Of a stretch of DNA of 12,335 nucleotides, positions 1 to 6,710 are shown one piece after another. The notes under the pieces were generated by a model. It was given only the letters and a program-made list of their open reading frames with translations. It ran no database searches and was not told the origin of the DNA. The stretch's first letter is position 1; the number at the start of each line of letters is the position of its first letter. Made by a program: the position numbers and the translations under genes. The DNA is taken from positions 1-12,335 of the forward strand of contig WOZY01000197.1 in the NCBI GenBank assembly GCA_011620045.1. The letters run 5' to 3'. The stretch is from Mesotoga sp. (GTDB lineage Bacteria; Thermotogota; Thermotogae; Petrotogales; Kosmotogaceae).

Positions 1-2255
1 CCATAAGGTCTTTCGGAAGACATTGCTTCTATTACATCGGCAACTGCAATTATTCTGGCCTCCAATATTATCTGATCCCCGGAGATCCCTTCCGGGTATC
101 CGCTTCCGTCAAGTCTCTCGTGATGCTGATAGATTGCGTCCGCCACAGGCCAGGGGAATTCTATATCTTTGAAAAGCTCCCGTCCCGCAGTCGGGTGAAG
201 CTTGATCAAATCGAACTCCAGATTTGTCAGCTTTCTTGGTGTGTTCAGTATCTCTGCGGGCACCTGTATCTTTCCCACATCATGAATCATCGCTGAAAGC
301 CTCAGCCCTGTAAGCCTGTTCTCTTCGAATCCCAGCTTTTTGCCGATTGCAACCGAAAGCTCTGCGACTCTCCTTTGATGACCGGAGGTATAAGGATCCC
401 TGAGATCTACGGCCGAAGCGAGAACATTCACCGATGCCTCCATCGTCTTTGAAACAATCTTCAGACTCTCTCTTAGCTCTTCGGTGCGTTTCCCGACTTC
501 TCTTTCAAGATGGAAGCTTCTGTTACCCAATGACCCGATCAGGATCGCAAGCGACAGAGTTACAGTCAGTCCGATCGCGAGAGAGAAGATCCAGTTGTTT
601 ATAGGGTACCCGACGCCAAAGTCCGGCCCAGGGTGGGCAAGAATCACAAAAAGCCTCCCGAACAGCATTACCGGGACGGCAATGCTGTTCTGAGTTTCCG
701 GATAGTGCCATATGGAAGTCTCCGCAGACTCATAATCATGAAAAGCTGATTCCTGCGCGGTAGAAAACAGCAGTACAGGTTTTCCATCCGAGTCAATCTG
801 ATAAAGCCCCAGGACAACGGTTGGATCTCCAGAATTGAGAGTAACGGGAGCGGCGCTTAGAAATGCGTCTGAATGAAAGATAGCCCCTACGAACCCTGCA
901 TAACCTTCCGCTCTCTCCGCGAGAATCGGTCTGAAAACAAAGAAGTGGAGGGCTTTCTCTTCGTCCGTCGGAATTACGACAGGATCGCTTGCCCACATCA
1001 GTTTTGAAGCAGCTGCCTTTTCGATTGCTTCGCCTACCGACCCGATAGATCCCAGGTCTAGTCCCAGCAGATTCCTGCTGCTCTCTAGAGGCTCAATGTA
1101 TATTATCGGGTAATATGACTCGCGATCTAGAACTCTTTCCTTTCCGCCAGATTTACCCGGTTCCCAGACAAAGAAGTCTGGGAAGCCTTCCCTTCTGATA
1201 CCTTCTTCGAACGACTCTATCCCACCCGGCAAAACCCTCTCAACCCAGAACCAGGAAATCAGTTCGTTGTTTTCCGCGATAGGACCGACGTAGTTCAAGA
1301 ATTCCTGCCTGTCGACAAAGCTGCTTGACTCAAAGAACCTGGCAAGAGCCTCGACCTGAAAGTCTCTAGTATTCTTCATCGCCCTGGAAAGCGTAGTTAT
1401 ATGATTTGCGGCCAGATCGGCAAAGGTATCGTTCCGAGCAGCCACTTGCCTGTCATGAACTAGAGATGAGACCATGATGGTGGCAGCGAGTCCAAATGCG
1501 GCAAAGACGATCGCCTCAAGGTACCTTTGAACTCTCTTTTCCTTTTTCTCAGGCGTCAGTTTCTCTCTGCGGATGATAAAGAATCCCGAAAGTATCGCCA
1601 TCAATACCAGAACCAGAGAGAAAACTACGGGCTTAATCGCATATGACAGAACGGTTTTACAGAAATCATTGGCTTCAAAGTCTATGCCGAGCACGGCAAG
1701 CAGCCTGTCCGAATTCTCATCAGTGACGGGAACCATTACCGATACCAAGGTTCCCCGGCTGTCAGTAATTACTGGCAGCACTCTGGCCTTCTTCTCCCGG
1801 AAGACCTCGAGATCGTACTCGGTTGCATCGGCGTATATCTCTCCGGGAAGAGACTTGTAATCTGAACCGGGCAGCTCGGAATCAATGAAGAAGAACAGCT
1901 CTCCATCTTCCTTCTGTCCCATCAGGTAGATGAAGCGGTATTGAGGAAATAACGCATTAGTTTGCTCCAGTTGGCTCTTGAGTCTCCAGTATTCAGGCTT
2001 GTCCAGATCTTCTTTGCTCCCCGAAAGCCTCGAGAGTTCGTCCAAATTGAGACCGCTCTGGACAAATCTGGCCTGTCTCAAAAGCCCTTCTGAAAACTCA
2101 CTTCTGCCCCTGGCTATCTCTGCAAACGAAAAAAGAACACCCAGAAGAAGGATTAGAACGATAGAAATAACAACGACAGCAAAACGCGACAGACTGGCAG
2201 CAAAACCCATCAATCTTCTGGAAAGACTGGAGCCGGGACCTCTGATCAAAGGCAT
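1..2255 (-). CDS. membrane sensor with CHASE-like and HD-GYP domains; cyclic-di-GMP phosphodiesterase (3' end outside window)
   Basis: I translated 751 residues; the C-terminus lies beyond base 1. Order: short basic N-terminus, membrane segment (about 25-44), extracytoplasmic Cache-like sensor region (about 45-195), membrane segment (about 197-218), membrane segment (about 243-262), CHASE-like sensor domain (about 265-490) with a further extracytoplasmic stretch after it, membrane segment (about 552-572), short linker, then HD-GYP from about 605. The HD pair is H658-D659 within HDVGKI, and the GYP signature HHERLDGSGYP is at 711-721, so the visible catalytic core is intact. The family hydrolyses cyclic-di-GMP in the cytoplasm, here presumably under control of an external ligand. 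No GGDEF domain is seen. The ATG at 2255 follows a GAGGGGTG Shine-Dalgarno sequence. It is monocistronic as far as visible, separated from the upstream gene by a hairpin. The HD-GYP call is firm; CHASE and Cache are assigned from topology and general resemblance. Confidence 0.88.
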   Translation of the reverse strand, partial: MPLIRGPGSSLSRRLMGFAASLSRFAVVVISIVLILLLGVLFSFAEIARGRSEFSEGLLRQARFVQSGLNLDELSRLSGSKEDLDKPEYWRLKSQLEQTNALFPQYRFIYLMGQKEDGELFFFIDSELPGSDYKSLPGEIYADATEYDLEVFREKKARVLPVITDSRGTLVSVMVPVTDENSDRLLAVLGIDFEANDFCKTVLSYAIKPVVFSLVLVLMAILSGFFIIRREKLTPEKKEKRVQRYLEAIVFAAFGLAATIMVSSLVHDRQVAARNDTFADLAANHITTLSRAMKNTRDFQVEALARFFESSSFVDRQEFLNYVGPIAENNELISWFWVERVLPGGIESFEEGIRREGFPDFFVWEPGKSGGKERVLDRESYYPIIYIEPLESSRNLLGLDLGSIGSVGEAIEKAAASKLMWASDPVVIPTDEEKALHFFVFRPILAERAEGYAGFVGAIFHSDAFLSAAPVTLNSGDPTVVLGLYQIDSDGKPVLLFSTAQESAFHDYESAETSIWHYPETQNSIAVPVMLFGRLFVILAHPGPDFGVGYPINNWIFSLAIGLTVTLSLAILIGSLGNRSFHLEREVGKRTEELRESLKIVSKTMEASVNVLASAVDLRDPYTSGHQRRVAELSVAIGKKLGFEENRLTGLRLSAMIHDVGKIQVPAEILNTPRKLTNLEFDLIKLHPTAGRELFKDIEFPWPVADAIYQHHERLDGSGYPEGISGDQIILEARIIAVADVIEAMSSERPY

Positions 2256-2328
2256 TATGGACACCCCTCATCGAAAAGCTTTCTCAACCAGATTTTAACA
2301 CAAGACATCTCTTCCGCCGAAGCGTGCA

Positions 2329-2360
2329 CTGGTGAAGAGATAGCGACTTCTCTTCACCAG
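2329..2360 (-). terminator. perfect 12-bp hairpin after the dehydrogenase gene
   Basis: CTGGTGAAGAGA (2329-2340) pairs perfectly with 2349-2360 around an 8-nt loop, 4 nt beyond the stop codon of the minus-strand dehydrogenase gene. No T-run follows on either strand, so this is either a U-tract-less terminator or an mRNA 3'-end stabilising structure. It separates that operon from the HD-GYP gene. Confidence 0.55.
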
Positions 2361-2364
2361 AGGG

Positions 2365-3342
2365 CTAGTACAATTCGTCAAGATCGATCTTTTCTTCCGG
2401 CTTTCCCTTAAGAAGAAAACTCTCAATGTTCTTTAAAGCGCCATTCACCATTGACTGCATACTTTCAACCGACCAGCTTCCGACGTGCGGTGACATGACT
2501 ACATTGGAAAACCTATGAATTGGATATCTCGATGGAAGTGTTACGGGCCTATCACTTGAGGGATACTCGTACCAGACATCTATTGCCGCGCCGGCGAGAG
2601 TTCCGCTCTTCAGAGCATCGTACAGGGCCTGCTCCTCGATTACTCTTCCCCTGCTCACATTGACCAGGTACTTGCCTTTCATCTGACTTAGCAGATCGGA
2701 ACCGATGATCCCCGCAGTCTTTTTCGTCAGCGGAAGAGCAACGAAAACAAGATCTCCGGCCCGGATGGCATCTTGAATATCGTCTGTTATTCTCTTCACG
2801 TAAGGGAACTCGCTGCCAGGCGTTCTTTTGAATCCCGTTACTTCGCATTGAAAGCCACTGATCAGTTTTGCTATCGCCTGCCCTATTCTGCCGAGGCCGA
2901 GAATAGAGCATCGTTTCCCGATAATGGAGTACCAGGTCGCCTCCTTATTGGACGGCCGACCCAACCATACCCCCTGAGCAAGATCGTTATGAAGTTCGAC
3001 CACTCTTCCCGTAACAGCTAAGGCAAGAGCTACGGCTCTTTCGGCAACTACCTCGGCATTCTCATGGGTGTTTGAAACGATGATACCACGTTCTCTGAGC
3101 CGTTCAAGAGGCAGACCATCGACACCAGTCCATGGAACGACAACCATTCTGAGGTTTCTGGCTTTATCAAGGTCGGCCTGGGAAAGATTTCCCTTTACTA
3201 TTACCTCGGCATCGGAAATATGGGCTTTCGGATCACTGTTGCTGGAGTAAGAGATGAAGGAATGTTCGGGAAATGCTCTTGCAAGCTCTTCCACCTTTCC
3301 TTCCCAGTATCTGTCAAGTCTATTTAGGAATAAGATCTTCAT
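2365..3342 (-). CDS. D-isomer-specific 2-hydroxyacid dehydrogenase family protein (atypical active site)
   Basis: This 325-residue protein is of normal length for the NAD(P)-dependent D-2-hydroxyacid dehydrogenase family (cytoplasmic, reversible 2-oxoacid/2-hydroxyacid interconversion). The Rossmann motif GLGRIG is at 149-154 and the catalytic Arg is in NVSRG (R231). The catalytic His is H286 in SPHVGS. The Glu that normally sits 29 residues after the Arg, just before a Pro, is Tyr260 here (DVWYEYP), with a Glu one position earlier. The substrate cannot be named; phosphoglycerate, glyoxylate, lactate or another oxoacid are all possible. Its ATG overlaps the stop of the upstream GNAT gene by 4 nt (ATGA), implying translational coupling in a two-gene operon. 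A perfect hairpin follows its stop codon. Confidence 0.9.
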   Translation of the reverse strand: MKILFLNRLDRYWEGKVEELARAFPEHSFISYSSNSDPKAHISDAEVIVKGNLSQADLDKARNLRMVVVPWTGVDGLPLERLRERGIIVSNTHENAEVVAERAVALALAVTGRVVELHNDLAQGVWLGRPSNKEATWYSIIGKRCSILGLGRIGQAIAKLISGFQCEVTGFKRTPGSEFPYVKRITDDIQDAIRAGDLVFVALPLTKKTAGIIGSDLLSQMKGKYLVNVSRGRVIEEQALYDALKSGTLAGAAIDVWYEYPSSDRPVTLPSRYPIHRFSNVVMSPHVGSWSVESMQSMVNGALKNIESFLLKGKPEEKIDLDELY

Positions 3343-3776
3343 CTTTCTAACCTCCCAGGGGATTTAGCGCGAGAAAAACGGAGTTTGTAGCGAACCAGTC
3401 CGTTCTGAGTCTGAATTTCATTCACAATGTCGAAGCCAATCTTCTCATAAAAACCGACGGCATCTTCGTCTGTCCACACTGCAAGAGTTTCTATCATGAA
3501 GGAATCTATCATTGCCTTTATGAGTGTGCTGCCGAAGCCGCTCCTTCGCTTGTCTTTCCTAACGGCAAGATGCAGAAGCTCGGGCTCTTCAAGCTCATGG
3601 AGCTTCAAACCGGCTACAGCAACTATGCTTCCTCCCTGTCTCATCACAAAGAGTCTTCTCTCTGGAGCCTGATACATCTTCAACACTTCATCGGACTGCT
3701 CCGGTCTTCCCAGACAACCAGAAAAAATCTCTCTGAACTTTCCGGGAAGATTATCGAACTCGACTTCCTTAATCAT
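3339..3776 (-). CDS. GNAT family N-acetyltransferase
   Basis: A single-domain 145-residue GNAT protein, which transfers an acetyl group from acetyl-CoA to an amine; the substrate is not deducible. Acetyl-CoA motif A is visible as VRKDKRRSGFGS (72-83), where R77, G80 and G82 fit the R-x-x-G-x-G/A pyrophosphate loop. The later AVGFYEKIGF (106-115) is the typical C-terminal motif with its Tyr. The ATG at 3776 has an AAGGAG Shine-Dalgarno sequence 8 nt upstream. It is the first gene of a two-gene operon and overlaps the dehydrogenase start by 4 nt. Immediately upstream lies decayed coding sequence, and one open frame there ends inside this gene's start region. Confidence 0.9.
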   Translation of the reverse strand: MIKEVEFDNLPGKFREIFSGCLGRPEQSDEVLKMYQAPERRLFVMRQGGSIVAVAGLKLHELEEPELLHLAVRKDKRRSGFGSTLIKAMIDSFMIETLAVWTDEDAVGFYEKIGFDIVNEIQTQNGLVRYKLRFSRAKSPGRLER

Positions 3777-4042
3777 TTTTCCAACTCCTTACTCTCTGAA
3801 TCTGCCACCCTAGATCGGAAGCATTCTCACGCGATATCTCATAGTTGACCTCAGATCGATCTCTCAGACCCTCGAGAAGGCAAAGCAGAGCCAGCTTACT
3901 TTCATATTCAATACTATCTCATCTATCATTCTAACATTGAGCCAAACGGGTGAAACCAGGCATGCTCTTCAAAATGATCGAACCAGGTTCCCCTAGCTCA
4001 GAAGAGGCGAGCCAACACAAAACTGCAGTGATCACTCTCCAT
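3769..4042 (-). pseudogene. possible remnant of a small unrecognised gene
   Basis: This stretch upstream of the GNAT gene has no intact canonical ORF but reads like broken coding sequence. On the minus strand an ATG at 4042 with AAAGGAG 9 nt upstream opens a 14-residue frame that ends at TGA (3998-4000). The same frame continues for 23 residues of plausible protein (including FDHFEEHAWFHPFGSML) to another TGA (3926-3928). In the neighbouring frame, 3912-3769 gives 47 uninterrupted residues (including LALLCLLEGLRDRSE and GWQIQRVRSW) beginning only with ATT. Together they would make a protein of about 90 residues broken by a stop and a frameshift. I do not recognise the family. An alternative is a genuine 47-residue gene with a non-AUG start, or chance. 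The rest of the gap (4043-4182) shows nothing further except a weak hairpin at 4161-4175. Confidence 0.3.
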
Positions 4043-4182
4043 CTGATTCTTCTCCTTTCGTAATCTCTAGGCTCCGGCACTTCCGCACTCGCAGCAAGTA
4101 AATTGCAGTTTTACTAAGGTGTTTGGCCGGTCATTGGGAAATGCTCTAACGAGGATTTGAGCTGCGCAAAGCAGCAGTTCCC

Positions 4183-5175
4183 TCATCCCAGGTCATCGGT
4201 GATATAGATCTTCCCCATAAAATACACTCCCGAGGCGATAGCGATGCTGGAGATTACCAGAACGACCGGAAAGCCCAAGTGTCGAAGCACACTACCCAGG
4301 ATCAGAGGAAGGAGTGCAGTCACCAGACTAAGCGCGCCTGATACACCTGTATACAAAGCCCTGTTCGTATTGTAGGAGATTTCTAAAAGAAGCCACTCAA
4401 ATCCGATCTTTCGTGCGCTCAGGGTAATGCCTGAAAGCAAAAAGACTATAACATAGAAAATATGCAATTAGTGGAATCGAGCTGCCAATTATTGCGCAGG
4501 TAATAAGCAGTCTTTTCAAACCTCTCCTCTTTGGAAAACGATTCCACAGAACCACTGCTCCAAGCATACCTATAATCTGAAACAGGAGAAAACTGCCCAC
4601 GTCGCTTCCGCTCAACCCGAAGCTGTCCTTAGCCAGGAGAACATAGAACGGGATCAAGACCAATCCTAAACCTGCGAGGTTGTTGAAGACAATGTAGTTA
4701 AGCAGGTTCGCATCGTCCTTCAGTGTTTCTGGAATGCTCTTCATGATCTTCCAGAATCCGGGAATTTCAGCCCCGTAAACCTCCCTTTCGCGTACTCCCG
4801 CGAATTCAAGCGAAGCAACGAACAGCGAGCCCCCTGCAATGAAGAACCTCAGCGAGTAGTTGACCGGATAAGTCACGTTTCCAACAATGTACTTTGCGAC
4901 AAAGCCCCCAAGAGGCGACAATGAGCTCCCGGCAATCTGTCTGTACGACATGAAACCGCGTCTGCCCTACTTCAATATAGACTGACCGAGCAGATGAGTG
5001 TAACGATTCCCGCGAAGACGTCTCCAAATGAAAAGGCGGAGATTACGGAAAAAAGGAATACAAGAAGAGCGATGCCTCCGATAGACGAAAGCAAGAGAAA
5101 GCCCTCCACCTCTAGACCGATAAGAGGAGAATACAAAGAGAAATGCTCTCTATAAGAATATTCTAGAAAAATGTT
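4183..5175 (-). pseudogene. degraded major facilitator superfamily (MFS) transporter
   Basis: Three consecutive hydrophobic fragments in different frames resemble one MFS permease. (1) 5175-4972: an open stretch without a clear start, containing LLLSSIGGIALLVFLFSVIS, ending at TGA. (2) 4960-4397: GRRGFMSYRQIAG, a typical MFS cytoplasmic-loop motif, preceded by an in-frame TAG and followed by several membrane helices. It runs into out-of-frame sequence after residues IPLIA near 4470. (3) From about 4467 to the TGA at 4183-4185: helices such as FYVIVFLLSGITLSARK and a C-terminal pair. A single-base shift near 4462-4475 would join fragments 2 and 3. The N-terminal start and part of the region around 4960-4975 are missing. 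With several lesions, true pseudogenisation is more likely than one sequencing error. The substrate is unknown. A weak GCTGC/GCAGC hairpin (4161-4175) lies just beyond the stop. Confidence 0.8.
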
Positions 5176-5221
5176 CTAGCAGATCAACTCAAACAAACGA
5201 TCATCTGAGAATCAGCTGATT
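5163..5221. repeat. two short perfect palindromes between the MFS remnant and tRNA-Pro
   Basis: CTAGAA/TTCTAG form an inverted repeat with a 5-nt spacer (5163-5179), and AATCAGCTGATT (5210-5221) is a 12-nt perfect palindrome. They could be regulator sites left from the former MFS promoter, or chance. No other content is evident in 5180-5234. Confidence 0.25.
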
Positions 5222-5234
5222 GCCCCTGGTCCCA

Positions 5235-5265
5235 CGAAAAAGAGAAACAGACCCTGATGGGCCTG
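5235..5265 (-). terminator. Rho-independent terminator of tRNA-Pro
   Basis: On the minus strand CAGGCCC pairs with GGGTCTG (7 bp with one G-U) around an ATCA loop (5248-5265). It is followed by the T-rich tract TTTCTCTTTTT. It lies 3 nt beyond the CCA end of the tRNA. Confidence 0.75.
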
Positions 5266-5268
5266 CTC

Positions 5269-5344
5269 TGGTCAGGAAGCGGGGACTTGAACCCCGGACC
5301 TCTGGTTCCCGAAACCAGCGTTCTACCAACTGAACTACTTCCTG
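5269..5344 (-). tRNA. tRNA-Pro, anticodon CGG, CCA encoded
   Basis: The 76-nt cloverleaf is complete. The acceptor CAGGAAG/CTTCCTG is 7 bp, and its first pair C1-G72 is characteristic of bacterial tRNA-Pro. The D-arm is GTTC/GAAC, the anticodon stem CTGGT/ACCAG with loop TTCGGGA (anticodon CGG, reading CCG), the variable loop AGGTC, and the T-arm CGGGG/CCCCG around TTCAAGT. The discriminator is A, followed by an encoded CCA. It has its own promoter and terminator, so it is probably monocistronic. Confidence 0.96.
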
Positions 5345-5352
5345 TCTGGAAG

Positions 5353-5381
5353 ATTCTATCACGTGTCGTCTCCACTTTCAA
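5353..5381 (-). promoter_or_regulatory. promoter of tRNA-Pro
   Basis: TTGAAA (5376-5381), a 17-nt spacer and TAGAAT (5353-5358) on the minus strand each match the sigma-70 consensus at 5 of 6 bases. The -10 lies 8 bp from the tRNA 5' end. The promoter sits across the last codons and stop of mnmA. Confidence 0.7.
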
Positions 5382-6414
5382 GAACGGAATTCCCTTCTAT
5401 GAAGGCACTGCCAACCACGCGATCTTCTATATAGAACACGGCCAGCTGGCCGGGGGCTACTGCCCATACTTTTTCCGGGAAGTGAACTCTAAGCCTGTTG
5501 CCGGCCAGAACGCTTACGCTGGCAGGAACAGCTCTCATCGAGCTTCTTATCATGCAAAGGCATTCAAATCCGTCACCTGGATCAATGTACCAGTTTGGAT
5601 CCCTCGCTGTCAGCGAGTCCGACATCAGGCTCTCTCTACGGGCCAGAACGAGCCTGTTCCTTTCGAGATCGTGCCTCTTGACGTAATAACGTTCCCTCCC
5701 GGAGACTCTCAGGCCCTTGCGCTGACCGATGGTATATCCCGAAAGCCCGGAATGTCTTCCCAATAGATTTCCGCTTTCATCCGTTATCGGTCCCGGCTTA
5801 CCCTCAATTCCCCGGGACTTCAGAAAGCTTCTGTAGTCTCCGTCGGGAATGAAACAGATGTCCTGAGAATCCTTCTTCGAATGGACGGGAAGATCAATCG
5901 CCGAAGCCTCTTGCCTGACTTCATCCTTTGTCATTTCACCCAGAGGAAAGAGAATGTCGTGCAGTTTATGCTTACCGATTCTCGAAAGAAAATACGACTG
6001 ATCCTTCGCTCTGTCAAGTGCTCTTGCCAAAAAAACCTTTTCATCCAGGGAGACAAGTCTTGCGTAATGGCCTGTTGCTATCTTCTCTGCACCGAAAGAG
6101 AACATCCGCTCGAGCAGCAGTCCGAATTTTATCGAATCGTTGCATACGACGCATGGATTTGGCGTCTCCCCGCTCATGTAGGAAGTGGCGAAGTAATAGA
6201 GTATTCTTCTAAACTCCTCGCGCAGATCCACAATCTTCAGCTCTATGCCGAGATGGTCGGCAACAGCTTTTGCATCATCTACAGCCGCATTCGCGAGCGG
6301 GTTGCCCTCAAGAACTATCATGTGATAACCAATTACGTCGTTTCCCTGTCTAATCAATCGGGCGGCCGCTACGGCACTGTCGACACCACCGCTCAATGCA
6401 ATACCAATTTTCAT
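5359..6414 (-). CDS. mnmA: tRNA-specific 2-thiouridylase MnmA
   Basis: MnmA makes 2-thiouridine at the wobble U34 of tRNA-Lys, -Glu and -Gln, using ATP to activate the base and sulfur relayed from a desulfurase. The product is 351 residues from this start, about normal length. The PP-loop SGGVDS is near the N-terminus (residues 8-13), followed by NPCVVCN with the first catalytic Cys, ATGHYAR, and DQSYFLSRIG. The second catalytic Cys is in DICFIPDGDY, and GYTIGQRKGL marks the central domain. All hallmark motifs are intact. The frame extends upstream to a GTG at 6429. I chose the ATG at 6414 because MKIGIALSGGVDS fits the family N-terminus, a GGTGA lies 5 nt before it, and the best -10 box overlaps the GTG. 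Starts at 6420 or 6426 remain possible. It is divergent from the amino-acid transporter operon. Confidence 0.94.
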   Translation of the reverse strand: MKIGIALSGGVDSAVAAARLIRQGNDVIGYHMIVLEGNPLANAAVDDAKAVADHLGIELKIVDLREEFRRILYYFATSYMSGETPNPCVVCNDSIKFGLLLERMFSFGAEKIATGHYARLVSLDEKVFLARALDRAKDQSYFLSRIGKHKLHDILFPLGEMTKDEVRQEASAIDLPVHSKKDSQDICFIPDGDYRSFLKSRGIEGKPGPITDESGNLLGRHSGLSGYTIGQRKGLRVSGRERYYVKRHDLERNRLVLARRESLMSDSLTARDPNWYIDPGDGFECLCMIRSSMRAVPASVSVLAGNRLRVHFPEKVWAVAPGQLAVFYIEDRVVGSAFIEGNSVLESGDDT

Positions 6415-6427
6415 CTCCATCACCATC

Positions 6428-6457
6428 ACTATATGTTAACAGTTGTTTTTGGCTCAA
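6428..6457 (-). promoter_or_regulatory. candidate mnmA promoter
   Basis: On the minus strand TTGAGC (6452-6457), an 18-nt spacer and TATAGT (6428-6433) form a plausible sigma-70 promoter. It would start transcription near 6421, giving a leader of only about 7 nt before the ATG at 6414. Its -35 box overlaps the -35 box of the divergent plus-strand promoter. Confidence 0.4.
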
Positions 6458-6477
6458 GTGTTTCTAAAGGGTATAAT
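6449..6477 (+). promoter_or_regulatory. strong plus-strand promoter P1 upstream of the transporter operon
   Basis: TTGGCT (6449-6454), a 17-nt spacer and a perfect TATAAT (6472-6477) are present. Transcription would start near 6484, 227 nt before the binding-protein gene, and would first cross the T-run at 6577-6583. Confidence 0.65.
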
Positions 6478-6483
6478 GTCAAT

Positions 6484-6583
6484 GGGAAATATCTCTTCGA
6501 GTCGCTGAATCGCATGGTCGGTTGGGCACCGGTAGCATTAACAGATGGATTGCTGCGGCCGGGTTTTGAAGAGAGGTTTTTTT
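6484..6583 (+). ncRNA. candidate small RNA or attenuated leader
   Basis: The segment lies between promoter P1 and seven consecutive T residues (6577-6583). TCTCTTC (6492-6498) can pair with GAAGAGA (6568-6574), closing a domain of about 80 nt just before the T-run. Inside are two mutually exclusive hairpins: TCGGT/ACCGG (about 6517-6531) and GTAGCA/TGCTGC (about 6532-6556). A 26-codon frame (ATG at 6515 to TAA at 6594) also crosses it but has no good Shine-Dalgarno sequence. It does not match T-box, SRP RNA or any riboswitch motif I can recall. It could be a free sRNA of about 100 nt, a leader controlling the operon, or a fortuitous structure. Confidence 0.35.
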
Positions 6584-6600
6584 GGGTACGATAATCGCTG

Positions 6601-6647
6601 CTCTCTTATCATTTTGCATCAATTCTTTGCAAGAGGTGAAAGAGAGG
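6601..6647 (+). other. hairpin with alternative pairing partner between P1 and P2
   Basis: CTCTCTT (6601-6607) pairs with AAGAGAG near 6640-6646, enclosing an inner TTGCA/TGCAA hairpin. CTCTCTT could instead pair with AAGAGAG at 6569-6575, just before the T-run, so two competing structures are possible. AGAGAGGTT occurs twice (near 6570 and near 6641). Confidence 0.3.
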
Positions 6648-6650
6648 TTC

Positions 6651-6679
6651 TTGGTAATGAAAGCATGTTGATATACAAT
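6651..6679 (+). promoter_or_regulatory. promoter P2 of the amino-acid transporter operon
   Basis: TTGGTA (6651-6656), a 17-nt spacer and TACAAT (6674-6679, 5 of 6 consensus) would start transcription near 6686. That leaves a leader of about 25 nt carrying the AAGGAGGGG ribosome binding site of the binding-protein gene. Confidence 0.65.
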
Positions 6680-6710
6680 CACTTCATCTTCAACTATAAG
6701 GAGGGGTATT

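Noticed and set aside
4806..5027. 73-residue minus-strand frame starting METSSRESLH
   Set aside because: It is in another frame over the MFS remnant; the neighbouring frames carry the hydrophobic MFS sequence, so this one is a shadow.
5257..5766. 169-residue plus-strand frame over tRNA-Pro
   Set aside because: It reads through the complement of a perfect tRNA and the 3' end of mnmA, so it is not a gene.
5881..6594. 237-residue plus-strand frame
   Set aside because: It lies antisense to mnmA, whose catalytic motifs are all intact, and its translation looks like no protein family. It is a shadow frame.
6484..6600. T-box or signal recognition particle RNA
   Set aside because: The T-box antiterminator consensus GGGTGGNACCGCG and the SRP core GGAAGGNAGCAG are both absent.
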